DNA of 64,000 nucleotides from SIRX01 sp965214475 (lineage in GTDB: Bacteria > Actinomycetota > Rubrobacteria > Rubrobacterales > Rubrobacteraceae): assembly GCA_965214475.1 (NCBI GenBank), contig OZ243953.1, positions 2,108,001 through 2,172,000 on the forward strand, written 5' to 3'. The notes under the pieces were generated by a model that ran no database searches, was not told the origin of the DNA, and saw nothing but the letters and a program-made list of their open reading frames with translations. Both the position numbers and the translations under genes were made by a program. Numbering within the stretch: the first letter of the stretch is position 1; every line of letters begins with the position of its first letter. Shown here piece by piece: positions 62,121 through 64,000 of this stretch.

Positions 62121-62987
62121 CTACTTCACCCAGGAGCCGACGATGGCCTCGACCAGATCCCGGCCGAGCGGAGAGATCAGACGTTTCCCGGTATCATCGG
62201 CGAGCACGAGCCCGTGCTCCTCCAACACCGAGAGATCCCGATACGCGGTACTGACGCTGACCTCCAACCTATCGGCCACGGTCGAAGGTCCAACTTCGCC
62301 ACATTCGAGAACCGTAATAAGCGCTTTTTGCTGGCGCTCAGAGATGTTCATACGAGGTACGCCGTCTGGATATCGACGCTGTTCCGCCGCAGGAGCCGGA
62401 ACGTTATTAGTGTCTTTATCTCTTGCCTCGGAAACGGAAATGGTCGTTACCGTTCCGCCACCGATGTTGTCCTCAACAGAGATATCGCCCCCTATTGCAG
62501 CGATTGCTGCCTGGGCGATGCCGAGCCCCGCGCCGATACCCCTTATCTCGCCCAGGGCTTCCGGTGTCGCTCCCGAAAAACCGAACTCCATTGCCCGGAT
62601 CTTGTCCTCGACCCCAGGACCCTTGTCAGAAACCCGCACAGTGCGGCCTTTGTTCAAAACAGAGATCACTACACCTCGATAGCTAGCATGTATTAGGTTC
62701 TCGACAACTTCTCGGACCGCAGCTTCAGGGATCTGCCCGCCGATCCCTCGCACTTTGTCTATAACGAGCCGGGAGAATTTCGTTGTGGCCGACCTTGGGT
62801 TCGAAGCTGCAATTTCGGTGATTTCAGGCTCGCCATTCTCAGGGTACACCGCGATCCGGACGCTAATGCCCGCTGGCTCTCCTCCGGCTCGTGTGCGCTC
62901 TGAATAGATCATCCCCAGATCAGAATGTAGCTCAATAGCCGCCGTAACGCCATAGCTACACAACTTTAATTCCAATTTTGCAGGCAA
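62121..62987 (-). CDS. GHKL ATPase domain plus winged-helix protein in the dnaA operon
   Basis: A 288-residue protein of unusual context. Residues 70-190 are a GHKL/HATPase fold: N-box AVREVVENLIHASYRG, G1 VSDKGPGVE, G2 GIRGIGAGLGIAQAAI and GGGTVTTISV. Residues 215-288 form a DeoR/ArsR-like winged helix (SERQQKALITVLECGEVGPS, TVADRLEVSVSTAYRDLSVL). It looks like an anti-sigma/RsbW-type ATPase joined to a transcription regulator domain. The longest frame starts at TTG 62987, just past a DnaA-box cluster. Stop lies 3 bases before dnaA, so it is almost certainly cotranscribed with and able to regulate dnaA. Confidence 0.82.
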   Translation of the reverse strand: MPAKLELKLCSYGVTAAIELHSDLGMIYSERTRAGGEPAGISVRIAVYPENGEPEITEIAASNPRSATTKFSRLVIDKVRGIGGQIPEAAVREVVENLIHASYRGVVISVLNKGRTVRVSDKGPGVEDKIRAMEFGFSGATPEALGEIRGIGAGLGIAQAAIAAIGGDISVEDNIGGGTVTTISVSEARDKDTNNVPAPAAEQRRYPDGVPRMNISERQQKALITVLECGEVGPSTVADRLEVSVSTAYRDLSVLEEHGLVLADDTGKRLISPLGRDLVEAIVGSWVK

Positions 62988-62996
62988 TTAACATAG

Positions 62997-63028
62997 TTAT
63001 CCACATAGTTATCCACACCTGTGGATAA
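62997..63028. promoter_or_regulatory. Second DnaA-box cluster upstream of the dnaA operon
   Basis: Three perfect boxes (62997-63005, 63009-63017, 63020-63028) are packed within 32 bases, 10 bases upstream of the first gene of the dnaA operon. The first two share one orientation and the third is inverted. The rest of the gap to rpmH (63029-63207) holds no ORF that I can support. It may be an autoregulatory operator or a second part of a bipartite origin. Confidence 0.85.
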
Positions 63029-63207
63029 CTCGTTGAAAAAGAACGAAATACTTAGCAAGTAGCGTCCAAGCGGGCTACAAAAACGGACTAAAAGAGAGAG
63101 AATTCATTAGTAGGCGCAGCCTCAGAGACTCTGTTTGCAGGACTTTTCTGTGTAGATCGTCAAGAAAGGCCTGTATGTGTTCGGGGCCCATTGGGCTTTG
63201 GATAAGA

Positions 63208-63237
63208 TTGGATAGACTCCGCGGTGTCGGCTATACT
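63208..63237 (+). promoter_or_regulatory. Promoter of rpmH-rnpA
   Basis: TTGGAT at 63208-63213 and TATACT at 63232-63237 are separated by 18 bases. They sit 48 bases upstream of the rpmH ATG. Confidence 0.6.
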
Positions 63238-63285
63238 CTCAAAAAGTTTTCGAATATCTCAATTAGCTAGAGTAGAGGAGCCTTC

Positions 63286-63420
63286 ATGAAGCGTACTTAT
63301 CAGCCAAACCGTCGTAAGCGGGCCAAAACTCACGGTTTCCGCAAGCGCATGAGTACGGTCGGTGGCAGGAGAGTAATTGCGGCCCGCCGCCGGAGAGGTC
63401 GGAAAAAGCTGGCAGTCTGA
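63286..63420 (+). CDS. rpmH: Ribosomal protein bL34
   Basis: A 44-residue very basic protein: MKRTYQPNRRKRAKTHGFRK, then RMSTVGGRRVIAARRRRGRK and KLAV. It is a component of the large ribosomal subunit. ATG 63286 has AGAGGAG 5 bases upstream. It is transcribed away from dnaA, followed by rnpA. Confidence 0.98.
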   Translation: MKRTYQPNRRKRAKTHGFRKRMSTVGGRRVIAARRRRGRKKLAV

Positions 63421-63424
63421 CGCT

Positions 63425-63781
63425 TTGCCCAGGAGCAAACGCACCCGCCTTACAGATTCGCCGGAGTTTGAGCGAGTTTATCGTCAAGGGTTAGCTTACC
63501 GGGGAAAGCTTTTCTCTGTACACGCTTTCCCTAACGAATTGGGGACAGCGAGACTTGGCATGTCTGTGTCCAAGAAGGTAGGAAACGCGGTGACGCGCAA
63601 TACTGTCCGTAGGAGGCTTAGAGAAGTGTTTCATGCCACGTCTCCGGAGCTGCTTGGCAAACGGGACGTAGTAGTCTCCGCTCGGCCCAATGCCGCTAAG
63701 GCGTTGCAAGGAGAGTTAGAGGAAGAGTTCGGGCATGCGCTGGATAAGATAAATGGCAACCAGCTTTCAAAGAAGGCCTGA
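63425..63781 (+). CDS. rnpA: Ribonuclease P protein component
   Basis: A 118-residue protein partner of the RNase P RNA. Motifs: LTDSPEFERVYRQGLAYRGK, LGMSVSKKVGNAVTRNTVRR, RLREVFHA. I place the start at TTG 63425 (MPRSKRTRLTD), 4 bases after rpmH; the open frame from 63377 overlaps rpmH and is less likely. The usual rpmH-rnpA order. Confidence 0.93.
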   Translation: MPRSKRTRLTDSPEFERVYRQGLAYRGKLFSVHAFPNELGTARLGMSVSKKVGNAVTRNTVRRRLREVFHATSPELLGKRDVVVSARPNAAKALQGELEEEFGHALDKINGNQLSKKA

Positions 63782-63797
63782 GTCGGGTATAAGTGTG

Positions 63798-64000
63798 ATG
63801 TCACGCAGAATAGTCGTGAGGATGATCAGGACGTACAAGCGACTGGTATCCCCCCTCTTTCCACCTTCTTGCAGGTTCAGTCCAACTTGTTCGCAATACA
63901 CGATAGAAGCCATAGAACAGTATGGTGTGTTGAAGGGCGGTTTTCTCGGCGCCTGGAGGCTGCTACGATGCAATCCGTTTTCCAAGGGTGGGTTTGACCC
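63798..64000 (+). CDS. yidD: Membrane protein insertion efficiency factor YidD (partial at right edge)
   Basis: From ATG 63798 the frame reads SRRIVVRMIRTYKRLVSPLF, PPSCRFSPTCSQYTIEAIEQ, YGVLKGGFLGAWRLLRCNPF and SKGGFDP to the window end. The Cys-rich PSCRFSPTCSQY and RCNPF motifs are diagnostic of YidD. It begins 16 bases after rnpA, in the typical rpmH-rnpA-yidD-yidC order. Only about 67 codons are visible. Confidence 0.9.
   Translation, partial: MSRRIVVRMIRTYKRLVSPLFPPSCRFSPTCSQYTIEAIEQYGVLKGGFLGAWRLLRCNPFSKGGFD

Noticed and set aside
1..64000. Search by eye for rRNA genes, CRISPR arrays and intact insertion sequences
   Set aside because: None was recognised anywhere in the window; the only mobile-element genes are the recombinases at the left edge.

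Overview
The window looks like the replication-origin region of an actinobacterium, read so that most origin genes lie on the minus strand at the right-hand end. Evidence: a dnaA-oriC-dnaN-recF-gyrB-gyrA block, the rpmH-rnpA-yidD block, an FhaA-FhaB-PP2C-FtsW-PBP-PknB operon with six PASTA domains, and moderately GC-rich coding sequence. Genes uncommon in mainstream Actinobacteria (mutL, a DnaD-like and a DnaC/DnaI-like protein) suggest a deep branch such as Rubrobacteria or Thermoleophilia. That placement is inference; no rRNA gene is in the window.

Layout. 0-3.2 kb: a tightly overlapping operon of two tyrosine recombinases plus a third gene cut by the window edge (Tn554-like arrangement), with short inverted repeats upstream. 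3.2-6.9 kb: a minus-strand DNA-metabolism operon (DnaD-like, DnaC-like ATPase, conserved unknown, ComEC-type metallo-beta-lactamase, ssb). 7-25 kb: housekeeping and transport (ATP-grasp, SDR, TSUP, cupin, DUF1385, AI-2E permease, accB-accC, mutL, an AbrB-PIN toxin-antitoxin pair, DMT exporter, DoxX/MauE, a frameshifted thioredoxin, a GCS2-type ligase, a ZIP transporter, a lone Lrp-type RAM domain) and tRNA-Leu(CAG). 25.5-35 kb: protein kinase and cell-envelope signalling operon. 35-39.7 kb: a beta-CASP nuclease with a long coiled-coil extension, a small winged-helix protein, and an SDR pair.

39.8-44.4 kb is a patch of foreign and decaying genes: a more AT-rich GmrSD-like/AlbA_2 fusion with a late in-frame stop, a truncated SIS-domain gene, a lone CoaC flavoprotein and a frameshifted DppA peptidase. 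44.5-50.8 kb: CorC/HlyC protein, Nudix hydrolase, tRNA-Gly(CCC), succinate dehydrogenase operon (sdhC-A-B) and RNase P RNA. 51.3-52.5 kb: a NYN/PIN-like protein. 52.5-64 kb: gyrA, a 42-residue membrane ORF, gyrB, recF, yaaA-type S4 protein, dnaN, oriC with 13 perfect DnaA boxes, dnaA, a GHKL-ATPase/winged-helix gene cotranscribed ahead of dnaA, a second cluster of three DnaA boxes, then rpmH, rnpA and partial yidD on the plus strand.

The strongest candidates for something undescribed are the GHKL-wHTH protein between two DnaA-box clusters in the dnaA operon, the primosome-like operon next to ssb, the GmrSD-AlbA_2 fusion, and the small membrane ORF between gyrB and gyrA.
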